Positions 1 through 12,217 of a stretch of DNA of 64,000 bases are shown piece by piece. Under the pieces are notes generated by a model. It saw only the letters and a list, made by a program, of their open reading frames with translations. It searched no databases and was not told where the DNA came from. The stretch's first letter is position 1. Every line of letters begins with the position of its first letter. The stretch is from Juglans regia. Taxonomy: Eukaryota; Streptophyta; Magnoliopsida; Fagales; Juglandaceae. The translations under genes and the position numbers were made by a program. The stretch spans positions 7,881,485 to 7,945,484 of the forward strand of contig NC_049909.1 of assembly GCF_001411555.2 (NCBI RefSeq). Reading direction: 5' to 3'.

Positions 1-3000
1 TTGGTTTCTTCCATGCAACCACCTTTGGCATCTTCTTCTCAATCGGCACAAACGGAATATGTAATGCCTTCACAATTTCCAGATCTTTAGCCCTCATCTA
101 TTTGAATTTCTGTTCTATTGAGAAAATTGCTATCAGGCCAGACTTAACCCATCACGTTACCCCTCTCCACTCAACCTTTTTATCTTCCATCCGTGCTTCA
201 CACCTTGCTCTCCACAACGCCCAAGTGATTATAATAGGCATAATACCACGGCACACACCTGTATGTGTAGACGTCGATGCACAAAGCCACCATACATTGA
301 GAATGCCTTGCCAAGACTAAGTCTGCGGTAAATGAATGCCCAGGATATTAGCAAAATAATTCCAGACTTTAGTAGCTAACTCCCCACCACACAACACATG
401 CTCTGCAGTTTCTTGTTTCGGAGACACACACCAATTACACTTTGAGACCAATGGAATCCCAAGTTTAGCAATATTATCATCCACCGGTAAAGCCACTTTT
501 CTTGCTTGCCAACACACAAAGGACATTTTTTTTGGAATATACTTATGCCATAGCCATTTACGCCAAAGGAAAAAGTCTCCATGTGCCCGATTAATCTGCC
601 AAGCGAATTTTGTCGGTGACAAACCATCCGATGTCGGCTGCCAAACCAGAATATCTTTGCCACTTCGTAACTTCCCCGGCCAAGATATTGTTTTTTCAAC
701 CATTTGCATTGGTAAAAGAGATGTTAATCTTTCCATATCCCAACCAGCCGGCTTTATAAGCTCCGCAACCTGCAACCGAGAATCACTCACCACCTCTTGT
801 GATTCAACAATAGCACCATCCCCCAGCCAATTATCAAACCAGTAATTAGCCTCCCCACTTCGGATCAAAACTCTGGAATTTTTAATCACTAAAGGCATAA
901 TTGATAGAATTTTTTTCCAAAATCTAGAACCCACCGAGCAAGATAAAGCTACAGGATGTTCTCCTCATGCATATTTTGCCGTAAAAAATTTTGCCCAAAA
1001 AGATCTACCATCTAGTAATTTCCAAGCGAATTTCATGAATAGCGAAGTTTGCACTTCAGCAATATCTCTAACACCCAACCCGCCTTCCTCCACCGGTAAA
1101 CAAATGTTCCACCAAGCCACCCACTTCCTCTTCTTTCTTTCCTCCCCAGAACTCCAAAGAAAATTTGAGAAAATAGCATTAAGAGTTTTCAACACCTCCT
1201 TCGGTAAATTCATAACTGATAAAATATGTATTGGCATGCTAGATAAAACGTGCTTGATAAGAGTAATTTTTCCTCCAAAGGATAAAATCTTACTCTTCCA
1301 TCCCGCCAATTTGTTTTGAACCTTTAAAAGCAAAGGTTCAGAAAGACAAATGGTGAACCTTCCCACATGTAACGACACCCCTAAATACACACAAGACCAT
1401 TTACCCTCTACAAAACCATTCAACCGAAGCATCTCTAATTTCCTAGCAGTCGGAAACATAAAGGAGAAAAAAATAGACTTTCCCGAGCTCACCAACTACC
1501 CCGACATTGATTCATAATCATGAATAGTCTTCATTAGCAAAGATAAGAATATCATCAGCATAGAACAAATAAGAAATCAACACACCTCCATTTGCACTGA
1601 ATGGTCTGACTTTTGCCTTTTGGAATTCATCCTTTAGCATGTGAGACTAAAGTTCTTGAGATAAAATAAAAATGTAAGGCAATAGAGGATCACCTTGTCG
1701 CATACCTCAAGACAGCTTGAAGAAACCTTTCATAGATCCATTTAACATAATTGAACACATAGGAGCTGAAATAAAATTAAAAATAATCCCCGCCACTCCT
1801 CCAAAAAACCCAACCTTCGCATAACTTCCAATAAAAATTTCCAATTCACTCCATCATATGCTTTTGCTATATCAATTTTAAGCATTATGCTCCCGCCTCT
1901 CGTTTTCTTATTAATCCTATGCACAAGTTCCTGAGCAATAGAAATATTATCAAAAATACTATGACCCTTTAAAAATGTTGACTGCTCTTCAGAAATCAAT
2001 TTCTCCATAATTAGCAAAAGCCGATGCACCATCATATTAGAACGAATCTTGTATACTACTGAACATAGACTTATTGTTCTGAATTGAGAAAAACTTCCTG
2101 GTTCTTCAACTTTTGGGAATAAAACAATATTCGTAGCACCAAAGAATGTAGCCAATGGTATCCCCTCAAAAAATTCCACTGCCAACCGAAGTAAATCATC
2201 TTTGACAATATCCCAAGCATGATGGAAAAAACTTGTTGAAAAACCATTAGGCACAGGGCAACTGTCCTACTAAATTGACCATAGTGCCTGCTTAACTTCC
2301 GAAAGTACTGGAACTCTGCACAAAGACAAGTTATCTACATCAGAAATAACCGAATGCAACAAATTCATACCAAGGCCATCCACTTTCACATGTGACGCCA
2401 TCAGTTGCGCTTTGAAGAATTCAACCGCCTCATCCAACAACGCATCACCCGAATCAAGCACCCTACCATCTGTAAGTGTCATTCAACCCCCTAACCTCCC
2501 ATTACACCAAGAAAAGATGTTACCAGAAAAAGAAATATCTAATAACCCACATTCTTGAATACAATTATTGAATTCAAGTCGAGCATGAGAAGAACGGCAA
2601 ATGCCCCCAATTTTTTCCCTTGCAGAACGGATTATATTAAAATCACCCCCGATAAGCCAAGGCCTACCATCCACATTAACATCACCAAGATACTGCCATA
2701 ATAAATGATGTTGTTGTTGAAAACAACTCGCATACACAAAAGTAGCCATAACCCGATAATTTCCCAAAGAGAACCAACCTAATAATGCTTGCTCCATGAC
2801 CCAAAAAAGTTGAAATTCGATCTCCTTTGCCCAAAACAGCCAAACTTTGCTGCCAACCTCAACATTATGACGAAAATTATTAAAATGTGGCAATCGTGCC
2901 CAACAAGAGCACTTATTAACCGATAGAAAAGGTTCTAGCAATGCTACCACCGATGGACGGTGCTTATTAATAATACGCCGTAAGCTAGCCTTCGTCGAAC

Positions 3001-3103
3001 GAATACCCCTAATATTCCAAATTAGAATATTCATCAAATCAATAATGCTTATTAGACCGTGTTGTCCACTCAAGAGCAACCATAGCTTTCTTCTTTTTTC
3101 CAC
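1..3103 (-). pseudogene. LINE A ORF2 remnant (endonuclease - reverse transcriptase - zf-RVT)
   Basis: This is the degenerate ORF2 of an L1-type plant LINE, read right to left. The endonuclease part begins near 3037 with the motif NILIWNIRG and carries GGDFNIIRSAREK, which marks the apurinic-like endonuclease fold that nicks target DNA. The reverse transcriptase lies at about 2480-950, with PNGFSTSFFHHAW, a fingers/palm block (LKIDIAKAYDGVNW) and the catalytic YADD box at 1551-1562. A zinc-binding zf-RVT block follows at 934-317. At 1-316 the frame resembles the spacer before RNase H in LINE B, so the RNase H domain should lie just outside the window. Stops and frameshifts separate the blocks, so no functional protein is expected. 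The family call is firm; exact domain limits are approximate. Confidence 0.9.
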
Positions 3104-3359
3104 CCGTCAACTGTTTAAGTGGAACTTCAATTTCACTATCTGAATCATAGCATTTAGCGGCTAGTTCTTCTAACTCATCATCATCCTCCCTTTCCGACAA
3201 AAAACTACCCTGCATCCTCATCCCCACATGTTCATCATCTGCTTCTACAACCCCTTCTGAATTTTGACAAAGTTCATATTCCAATGCTTCATCAATAATT
3301 CTCAAAGCAATTCTTGGAGAGGAGATTCCTTCTAACTCATTAATCAACTCCTTTACCAC

Positions 3360-4402
3360 AATTTTTTCAGACTATTCAAACCAACTGCCAGGACTTTGTG
3401 TCATCGCCAACGTCGATTGATCTTGCCTACAACCACCTTTCATAACTTCTTCTCCCCTAAGCTCCTGTCTATCTAGTAACTGCACTTGTATATCATCTAG
3501 ATTAAATTGGCTTTGGGTGACTACATCTCCTCTATCTTCTTTCCTACCACAACTTTCCATTCTGGTTTCCCAACATTTATAGCTTCAACATCAGCCATTT
3601 TTTTCTTTCCCTTATTCTTTGTTTTCTCTTTGGCATTATGTTGTTTTTCCACATGGCCTTGTTTATGGCACCATCAACAGAACGCCGAGACTGATTTGTA
3701 GATCACTTCTTGATAATGATTGGTTGCAAGCCCTGGTAAGCCTAGCCAAAAATGATGTTTCAAAGGTAGCAACACATTTATCTCTACGCATATCCTAGCA
3801 GCTTCCGGTCTTGATGCACAAGAAGTAGCGTTATCACGCTTCAAGAAATGACCAAACCCTCCCCCAATGCTTTTCAACATAGAAACATTGAAATAATTCT
3901 GAGGGAGACCTGGGAGAGTGATCCAAACAGGAACTAGCGGTAATTCAGCATTTTCATTAGATCTGGAGTCCAGTGGAAGATTTTATATGGGATCCCAATC
4001 ACATCTGCATTACCACGGGCCATAACAGTTACGAAATCCTCCTCATCGGTAAGCCTGATCAACACATTATGAGCGTTATGCAATTGTCCCACTACCAGCA
4101 ATGATTTAAGCCCCCATTTGTTTTTGATAAACCCACATATATGATCTAATGATGGTCTACGATGCTGAAATTTTAGAACCACAGCAAAACGGAACAGTTC
4201 TGCTGATTTAAAAATTTTCGATTGTGGAAACACAAAGAACATCTCTCCTTCACTGAATCTCGGCTTACGTAATGGGATATCAACCTCTGTTAAAACTTGG
4301 GGTCTATTAGCCACGACATCGGCATAACCACGCGCAAACCCAGCCCCATCTATATTCCACAATTGTCCAGCCTGAATGCCAGATGCCTCCTTAACATTGG
4401 CC
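3360..4402 (-). pseudogene. LINE A ORF1 remnant (DUF4283 and zinc knuckle)
   Basis: This is the nucleic-acid-binding ORF1 of LINE A. The DUF4283 block is visible at about 4300-3934 (FRFAVVLKFQHRRPSLDH, then IKNKWGLKSLLVVGQL), closely matching the same block in LINE B. A CCHC-type zinc knuckle follows near 3680, but a TGA stop sits between its first two cysteines and the last cysteine is not evident. An acidic tail region (3359-3039) joins it to ORF2. The reading frame is open from the DUF4283 block up to 4402, where it meets the first base of an LTR. ORF1 was therefore cut by that LTR rather than starting here. Nonfunctional. Confidence 0.85.
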
Positions 4403-6300
4403 TGTAATGCCCGAGTCCTACTACATAGGTCCTTACGTCATTTTATTAATTCTTTAAGTTAAATATTTTGAGATAAATATTTTTATTACTTTTAATTATT
4501 TTATTTTAAAATAAGCATGCTTTATTTTTTAAATATGATTTATTAAAATAAATTAAGGGTATTATTTTTAAGACTTTCAAATAAGTGGCCCAATTAATCT
4601 CTACCATTGGATTGGTAGGTGAAAAGTAACCTTGAGGTGGATAGATCTCCACCATCCATCTTCCAAGCTTATGTGATAAGCTTTGACTAAAGCAATTAAA
4701 CCCTTTATCCCTTTCACCCGTAGGATTCTAAGACAAGCCAATAAGCTCTTACACCTATAGGCTTCTAAAGCAAGTCATTGAGCTCCTTGCACCCGTAAGC
4801 TTCCTAAGGAAGCTATTGAATTCACTTTCTCCTTGCACCAGTCGGTCAAAGCAACACAAAAAGGGAAAAAGTTAAAATTAATTCCCTTTAGTCCCCTTAA
4901 CCCGTCGGCTACACTTAGGAAAAGAAAGAAAAAGTTTCACCTTCTCCTCCAAGCTAAAGCCAACCCTCACTTCTTCTCCTCTCTTTTATTCTTCAAGAAA
5001 CTAAACTCATCTCATCTTCATCAAGCCAGGCATCCATTTTTCCTTCTTCTCAAGTGGAAAATAGCAAGGTAAGAGTACCCTTAACCCTCCTCCTTTGTGT
5101 ATTTCAAATTTAGCCATGGTTGATTAAGTGGGTTTTCTTTTGATGATTTTTTATGTTCAGTTTTGGGGTTTAAAACAGTGATATTGTGTTGCTCTTCATC
5201 TACATAGCTATACCTCTATTTGCTCTTCCACTTGTGTTTTAAAAGGACCTAAGAGCTTAAGGTAAAAATCCTAATTTGACTTATTTATTTTTAATGTGAT
5301 TTTGGAAGCTCACTAAGTTGTTTTAGCTTGTGTTTTGATGTAGTTAATTTTCTATGTTGCAAATAAATATGAATGCCTTGTTTTTTGCCCAAACCGAATG
5401 GTATTATAGTTGTTTTGCTATGTATTTTCCTATATTTCGAAAATAATATGTTGTTATTAAACTTGGTTTAATCATAGGTGATGATTAAAGTGATTTTAAA
5501 TTATATATGTTGGTATCATGTGCCTTGTATTGAGGTTTGGTTGGTAATCTATTTTTAGGATGTTAGAGGTTTGGTTTAGAAGTTTTGCTTGGTTCTATAA
5601 TTTTATATCTGATTTTTAAAGGTATTAAGTGAGTAAATCATAAGCTTAAGTGTTTAAAGGTTTTAAAGTAACTTTGCTAAACTTTATGCTATGTTTAATT
5701 TTAATGGGATATGCTAGTTAGACTAATTAAAATATTGCTTATGTGAATAGGTTATAGCTTAGTTAGTTTAGATATAAGAGATTGTTTGTGCATGATATAT
5801 TATGATATGCAAATCTGTCCAAGTATCCCGAAACCCATGTCACGCCATGTCTTGATGTAAAAATAGCACATTTACGTTGTCCCTCGTTTGGTTAAATTCT
5901 ACCTAACCCAAGAGTCCAAAATGTTGATAAACTAACCGTTTTATAATGAAGGACTACAAGTTGATTTAAAGGGCATGTTTCCTAAGATTGTTTAGCCTAC
6001 TTGAGATGCTTAAATCTATTTTAAAGCCCATTGTTGAGAATTTCCAGATTTTATCTCTTAATGTCCATAACCCAAAGTGAGCTTGAACCAAAGAACCTTA
6101 CTTGAAGCCTATGAATTCTTGACTACTTTTCATGTAAGCTTTTAAAATAGCTTTTCCATGGATAGCTAGCATGTCTTAGTATTTAAGTTATTTCTTTTGT
6201 AGGTGAGGAGTAGTCATTTGGGTTAATGTTAAGCATAGAAGGGGCATTAGATTATAATATCGTGGCTTTCTTTTTTAAAGGGAGGGCTAAAGAATATTGT
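4403..6300 (+). repeat. LTR A, left part of a gypsy-type LTR inserted into LINE A
   Basis: The sequence starts TGTAATGCCCGAGTCC, and its first ~1.2 kb aligns by eye with the start of the solo LTR at 28175. Both share the tract around TCCTTACGTCAT, the stretch reading GTTAAATATTTTGAGATAAA, and a later block around TGTGTATTTCAAA. It is therefore a diverged copy of the same LTR family in plus orientation. The 5 bases before it are tggcc. I found no matching TSD on the other side, because the right part is lost or replaced near 6300 by a minus-strand LTR. The right limit is approximate. It holds no coding sequence; the 79-aa ORF at 4833 is chance. Confidence 0.7.
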
Positions 6301-8433
6301 ATGAGTATGAACACTCAATAAAACATGCTTTAAATCACCAAACAAAAGTCACCAAACAAAAGTCACCAAAAATCACAAAACAACACTTGAAGTTTTTGGC
6401 ACGTAGTCCAAAAACATAAACTTTTTTTTCAACTAACTTTTATCAATCTCTTGATCCATGGTTTAAAGACACTTGATCTTCAAACTAAAACATCACATGG
6501 TTTAAAAATGTGTCCTAAAGAAGATCCAACCATCAATCTTAAAATCACATGGCTAAAACTCAACAAAAAATGGATCTAATCCAAAAACATCAAATCTTAG
6601 GCCTAACCGAAATCCTCTTGCATAGAAAAATCATGTCTTTAAAATAACATCCTAACATGTATATAAGAGGCTTAGGATTATCACATAAAAATATCAAAAC
6701 CTTTGGAATAAGATTAAACTACGAAATATTCAAACTTTCACAAAACAAAAACTGTTTTTCCACTTTCAGTTTTCAAGTTTCTAGATCAAAGGAAATCCAT
6801 CATCAAAAGCTTTATTCATGCAAGAAAACCTCAATTAATATTCATAAACACATGCTAACAACACTCCATAAAATGTTTGGACCAAGATATGTCCATTAGC
6901 TTAGTCAAAAATTTCAAAACATAACATACTCTCCAGTTTCACACCCAGAATGACCTTTCCATGGTTAAAAATACTTTTGACCGATCAAATGAGCATGGCA
7001 TGAGACAAATAAGATATCCATGGAAACTAAACTAAAATATGAACAATGTTTATGAAGGAGTAATCGTGCAAAAATACATAAAAAGGATAGAAAAGTTCCA
7101 CGGAAAAAGACCTAGAAATCTACCCGAGAGAGCTCTTTTGAGTTTCTCTCAAAGAACGGGGTGGAGAAGTGATAAAAGGGAGTGAAATGTGTCTTGCACG
7201 ATTGTAGACTCCTAGAGGGGGAAGTTATGGGCTTGAATAACCCTTGATTGGAGGTGGCTATGTGACATAAAGTGGAGAATAGTGAGGGGCAAGGACTTTC
7301 TGCAGCAGCTGTGAGATATGGAGGTTGATGGGGTGGATTTCTCCTTCACATAAAGGCACTATTGGGTGCAGTCAATGGCAGTGGATGGTTTGCCATGTGG
7401 GGGAGGAAACTTCTTCAAAAAGCTTTTGCTAAGGTGGCCAAATTCATGAGCCCTGATAGGCCTCAATCAAGTGGGCTTCAATTTGGGGTTTAAATGGGGT
7501 TTGATTAGGGTTTGAGGTGTTATCAAGCTCAAATCCAATTTTTCTTGACCCAATCAAATTTTCAAGGTTTAAAAGGTTGGATAATTATGTCATAATAAGG
7601 ATTTGATTAATTAATAGCATGTGAAAGTGATTTAACCAAGTGATTAAACACAATGCTATAAATCGGATTAAAATGGATTTGGGGAAACTGTTTAGGGTTT
7701 CAGCTTCAACCAAGCTTTTGGGGTTTCAATTGGATCCCAACCATTTAGGGTTTCACTAGGATTGAAACTCTCTTTGGTCTGGCACAAATTGGTTGATCAG
7801 ATGAAACAAAGCTGTGCTTAGGTGGCATGATCTCACACCTTGACTTCCTTCACAAATCCATCTAATGGTTCTTCATGGTGTCAAGTGTCTAATACTATTC
7901 ACTAAGTGTGACTAAAATCTTGTCAAGTGTCCAAATAAAACTACTCTAACCTAATTTGGATATTCCACACTGTGATTTTGAAAACACTGCACTGGGTGCA
8001 CTTATCGAGGTTACTATTCACTCCAAAAAAATGCATACTAAACTTAGTACTGAAAAATTCTAAATATTCATATTAATCTATATTGAAAATCGTTTACCAA
8101 AATTCAACCCCGAAGTGCCCCTAAAAATAATTTCACAATTTCGAATAGGCATTTCGTCCGAAATTATGAAAATGGGTTATTGCGCCATAAAATACTAAAT
8201 AATCAACTGAGTCTAATGGCATAGACCAAAACACATTCTGACACTTCTAACTACCTCAAATAATTAAACTCATATTTCTAGCACTATAGTGAGTGATAAC
8301 ATTGACTATGTTGACAGACTAAAACTTGTGCAATTGGTCAATTAGTAAAAACTTATGGGGTTTTCACAAGATTTTTAATGTCAATAGAAATTCTACCAGT
8401 GAATTTCTAGCGGGCCGTTACATTAAGAGAGTA
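6301..8433 (-). repeat. LTR E, minus-strand gypsy-type LTR remnant
   Basis: Read on the minus strand, the sequence starts at 8433 with TGTAACGGCCCGCTAG, a typical start for this class of plant LTR. Its layout resembles the LTR ending at 18586: a tract of AAAATT-rich leader, then blocks such as the GA-rich segment at 7130-7400. No long ORF is supported. The left limit near 6300 is a guess based on where similarity to LTR A fades. A pair of ttaag 5-mers (5646-5650 and 8434-8438) could be read as a TSD, but the implied left end does not look like an LTR end. Confidence 0.5.
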
Positions 8434-8581
8434 AGTCCTAGGACGTTTAAAGTAGGTGGTGTCGTGATAAGAGAAGCTAGTACTGCTACTAGGGAGCCAG
8501 AGGAGGGCAAACTCAATCAAAATATCAAAGACCCTATATGGTTAGGGCAAATAAATGGCCAAGGGCTTACCACTTGGAGGA
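8434..8581 (+). pseudogene. Gypsy integrase C-terminal fragment
   Basis: The frame reads IKRVSPRTFKVGGVVIREA and then EGKLNQNIKDPIWLGQINGQG. This matches the integrase C-terminal pattern of Ty3/gypsy elements of the Tat/Athila sort (basic-PR-F-x-VGD-VLR...GKL-x-P-x-W-x-GP), with the expected G-D and N-W/GP positions altered. It is a scrap of about 50 codons. It abuts a minus-strand LTR on the left and an LTR beginning TGTGATTATC on the right, with a purine-rich ggagga just before that LTR. The fragment may be the 3' end of the pol of a different element whose 3' LTR is the one at 8582, or a chance juxtaposition. Confidence 0.5.
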
Positions 8582-9830
8582 TGTGATTATCGCGTCAGCA
8601 TAAGAAGGCAGACCACCTTCCGAAGGCCAAGGGAAGGCGAAGAAGAGAGCCTTTTCTTGGCAAGAGGAAGGCAAGGATGATCTTCCCTCATTAGTTTGGT
8701 GGAAAATAAGGAGTCAAGGTGTACAAAGTGTAGCTAGTCCAAAGAAAGTACGAGCGGCACCATATAGAAAGCCTCGTAGAAACATCTCAACGTAGGGTGT
8801 AACAAAGGACTTTACACCTTGTGTTGGGCCAGTAAACATGAAGGCAAGAAAGGCTGGTGCAGAAGGCGAGAAAAAGGTGTTGAAGAGGCTGGTAGCTCGG
8901 ATGAAGGACGAGGTACGAGCCTAAGGCAAGCAACAGCCAATGAAAATACCCATACGGATGTACGAGCTTTCTGAGATAACATGGAAATGGTCAGAAGGCA
9001 GCATTGCCGTATGCAAAAGCCTACACTCCATCTGAAAGATCACATCAGATTTGGAGTGGGTCAATAGGGAAAAGGTTCTACAAGCCATATATTATAAACC
9101 CAGAGGTAGTGTCCAGTACCACGTGGAAGACCCGTACCTAGGGAAGGACTACAGATTGGACTTAACACAAGTCACCGAAATGTGTGTGCTTTGTCCTGTC
9201 AGCCTATCTCTATGATCTTGTAGATGGACGATTGAGACTAAAGGGCTCCTATTTGAGCACTCAGAAGTTAAAAGAACACATGACGATCTCGCCCTATAAG
9301 TGGCTTAAGGTAAAAGCCAAAATCACACTTCTTTTGAGATCGTAAAGTGTTTGATCTTCTTTTGAGCTGGAACCTTCAAAGAAAGCAAGTGACTTCGAGG
9401 GTGTGACAGAGAGAAGTGGAAGATGTGCCAGTGCAGCCATAGTATTTTTCAAGCAGGTTAGCTTCTAAGACAGTACACTAGAGAATGTGGAGTAAATGTT
9501 GTGGGTATGTCATGGGATTTTCATTACATATTCTATAATTTTTCCCTTTCTGACCATGAAATAATAAATATTTCATTCATTATATTTACAAATATCTTTA
9601 CATCATGATTTTGAGATCTAGATGTGTGAATGGTTTGGATTGTGATATGGTGATTTCGGGTGTGTGACTCTTACCATGTGTCAATCATCATGGACGGGTT
9701 AAGGATTCCCCAACCTATTCCTATGACATGTTGCCATGAGCTTCATATAGGAAGTAGAATGCCTCATGAAGATCAAGGTGAATCGCTTTCGTGTTGGCCT
9801 AACTTGATAGACAGGAAGGAGAATGGTAGT
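8582..9830 (+). repeat. Gypsy LTR, first segment (copy 1)
   Basis: This segment aligns along its length with 24121-24277 plus 27216-27955 (the 3' LTR of the gypsy element) and with 34085-34750 (copy 3). Shared landmarks are the block around AGACCACCTT, CTAGTCCAAAGAAAG, the segment ending GGGCTCCTATTTG, and CGCCCTATAA, which may be a promoter box. It starts TGTGATTATC where the 3' copy starts TGTGGGGATC. It is read in plus orientation and stops matching copy 3 at about 9830, where a minus-strand LTR has been inserted. The remainder of this LTR resumes at 18587. Confidence 0.8.
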
Positions 9831-10459
9831 GGAGCTGTGTGAGAGTCACAGCTACCTTCTTCCTAACACATTGTCTACCATTATGGGAGAATGGTAGTTG
9901 TGACTACCACAGTGAGATTTACAAAATCTCAACAAAAGCTCCTAAGATACTAACAATATAAATAGTATGCATGACAGTAATATGACATGTATGCTCCATG
10001 ACATAGACTTGCACGTGCGTGACATGACATTAAAATAACTTGACTTGACATGAACATGACATGCTTGCGTGAACACGAGACATTGTTACAAATACATGAT
10101 TTTATAGATTTACTCAGACACAACAAATGCCTACACCTTTTTCTTTCATCAAGATTATTCAAATAAAGCAGACTGTCTCTGCCCAAAGTATTCCATTAGA
10201 GATACTTAGACAAAGTCGAATTGCCTACGCCATGAGTATTTTATTAGAGATACTCAGACAAAGCAGAATGCCTCCACCATAAGCACCTTATTCTAGTTTT
10301 TATTAGGGATAATATGACAAGCTAAATGCTTTTGTCACGAGTACTCTATGCATGCTTGACTCAAAAAATATTTCATGATGAACTTGTAACACTTGGGGTT
10401 GTGATAAAATAAAAGACTCATACATGACTTAGAAATATTTCATGACATACTCAATGCTT

Positions 10460-10663
10460 ACGACATGGTAGTCAAGGAATATACCAGATAATCATGTAAC
10501 ATAAATGATGACATGGCATTCATGGCATCATGGCATGTAATAGATAATCATGTGACAAAAATGATGACGTGGTATTCATGGCATGTAACAAATAATCATG
10601 CAACAAAAATGATGATGTGGCATTCATGGCATGTAATAGATAATCATGTGACAGAAATGATGA
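10460..10663. repeat. 48-bp tandem repeat array, left part
   Basis: Units read aaaaatgatgacgtgg, then TATTCATGGCATGTAAC, then AAATAATCATG. Clear units lie at 10501-10556 (56 bp, with an internal duplication of an 8-bp catggcat block), 10557-10604 and 10605-10652 (48 bp each), with a degraded partial unit before 10500. The array breaks off 11 bp into the next unit at 10663, exactly where LINE B begins, and resumes after it at 16316. The array belongs to LTR D. Confidence 0.9.
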
Positions 10664-10740
10664 TATACTATATTAGATTTTCCATTTTTACCCTTTTTTC
10701 TCTCTACGGGTGAATAGGGTTTTACGTTCAGCCACACGGT

Positions 10741-12186
10741 TTGGTCTTCATGAGAGGCTGCATGGCAGCTGCTGATTATGGCACCGGTCCGCCTTCCTTT
10801 GCTGACCTAGTGGCTACTGTTCCGCAGCCCATCCCTGAGATGTTGCTGGCGCCCCGACCTCCAAAGATGGTTGACTGTGAGGTAAACTTTCAATTCTCCA
10901 AGGAAGAGATTGCACGTTCTGCAGAACCGTTCCGATATTCCATTGTGCTCAAATTCTTGAAGCAACGTCCTTTGCTGGATGCCGTGCATGCTTTCATTCA
11001 TAGCCGATGGGGTCTATCGGCCATACCGATGGTCTCTTCCATGCAGCATCCTCGCAATGTTTTTGTGTGTATGGCTAATGAAGCCAATTTTACTAAAGCC
11101 TTATTGTGGGATGTTTGTGAGATCAATGGAATTTTCTATTGTGACTTTTGTTGGACTCCAAAATTTAATGAGGAAGAAGAGCCCTCGAGGATATCGGCAT
11201 GGCTTTCTCTACCGAGTCTTCCTCCAAATTTTTATCGTGAAGTTTTTCTGAATATTCTTATGGCGCCTATTGGGACGTTCATTCGTCATGATAATCTCAC
11301 TCATTGGGCTACGAGAACGGATGGAGCAAGATTATGCGTGGAAGTGGATGCCGTGAAAACTCCTCTGACTCACTTTTTGAATGGGGCATTGGGTTTACCT
11401 TCTAGTCGAAAGCAAGAGATTGTGTATGAAACACTTCCTGCATATTGCTTTACGTGCAAAATGTAGGGTCATAATTTGCTGACCTGTAGAATAGGAAAAT
11501 CTGAGAAGAATGGGCAAGTTCGGGTAGGGAAGAAAGGTCATCAAGAGGCTCTAAAACCTATAGCAGAACCTACGGTAGAACTTGTGCCAACTGCATCTGA
11601 TATTGCGGATAATCTTCCATCTGATCTCGTTGTAGAAGAAAATATGATGACTGGTATGGAAAGAGAGGGTACCGTTGTAGAATTGGTACCGATTCCATCT
11701 AACGTTGTTCGTTCATTAAGCCGGTGGGTGGTGTTCTGGTACTCCCTGATAAAGTAGATCATTTGGTGTTGTCGATGGTGGTGTCGTCTGGTCCGAACGG
11801 GGACAGCCTGTTAACTACAGAAATAGAGGGTGTAAAGGCAATTGAGATAGAAAACGATTTCCTAGTTTGTGTTGAGAATGCTACGAGTGTTATAATGGGG
11901 CAGACTTCAATGGAGTGTTATGGCCAGTGAGGGGGTGAACCAATTTGTGGTGCGGGATCCATTTGTGGTGTAGATTGAGACACTCGTGGAAGAGGAACCT
12001 GTAGATGCACCTGGTGAGGAGACGCTCGTGCTAGAGAATATTGTTTCGAAGCTAGAACCAGGTATTCAATCAAAGGTCTTCCCGCAGGATAAAGAATATC
12101 TTATGGAGTCTGAGGCAAATGAAGGTAAGAAGTATAAGAAAAAGATGTTTGTTAAAATGCGAAGTTCTTCTCGAGTTCATGCCTGA
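10741..12186 (+). pseudogene. LINE B ORF1 (DUF4283, CCHC knuckle, linker)
   Basis: The open frame 10741-11466 encodes about 241 codons. The DUF4283 block (FRYSIVLKFLKQRPLLDA, then SRWGLSAIPMVSSM) is at residues ~60-110, and a basic/aromatic block follows (RTDGARLCVEVDAV). The frame reaches a zinc knuckle CFTCKM-stop-GHNLLTC, where a TAG at 11464-11466 sits inside the CX2CX4HX4C motif. Reading through, the frame continues over a polar linker with shifts to about 12186. In intact relatives ORF1 binds element RNA. The first in-frame ATG may lie at 10741 or 10750; translation is in any case broken. Confidence 0.85.
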
Positions 12187-12217
12187 ATTTCAAATCCTAC
12201 TCAATTATTGATTCCAT

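Noticed and set aside
5646..8438. ttaag 5-mers at 5646-5650 and 8434-8438 as a TSD for LTR E
   Set aside because: The implied left end at 5651 does not look like the other LTR ends, and a 5-mer followed by TG is expected by chance over this distance.
10501..10663. CRISPR-like array
   Set aside because: Units are directly adjacent 48-bp tandem repeats without unique spacers, in a plant nuclear context.
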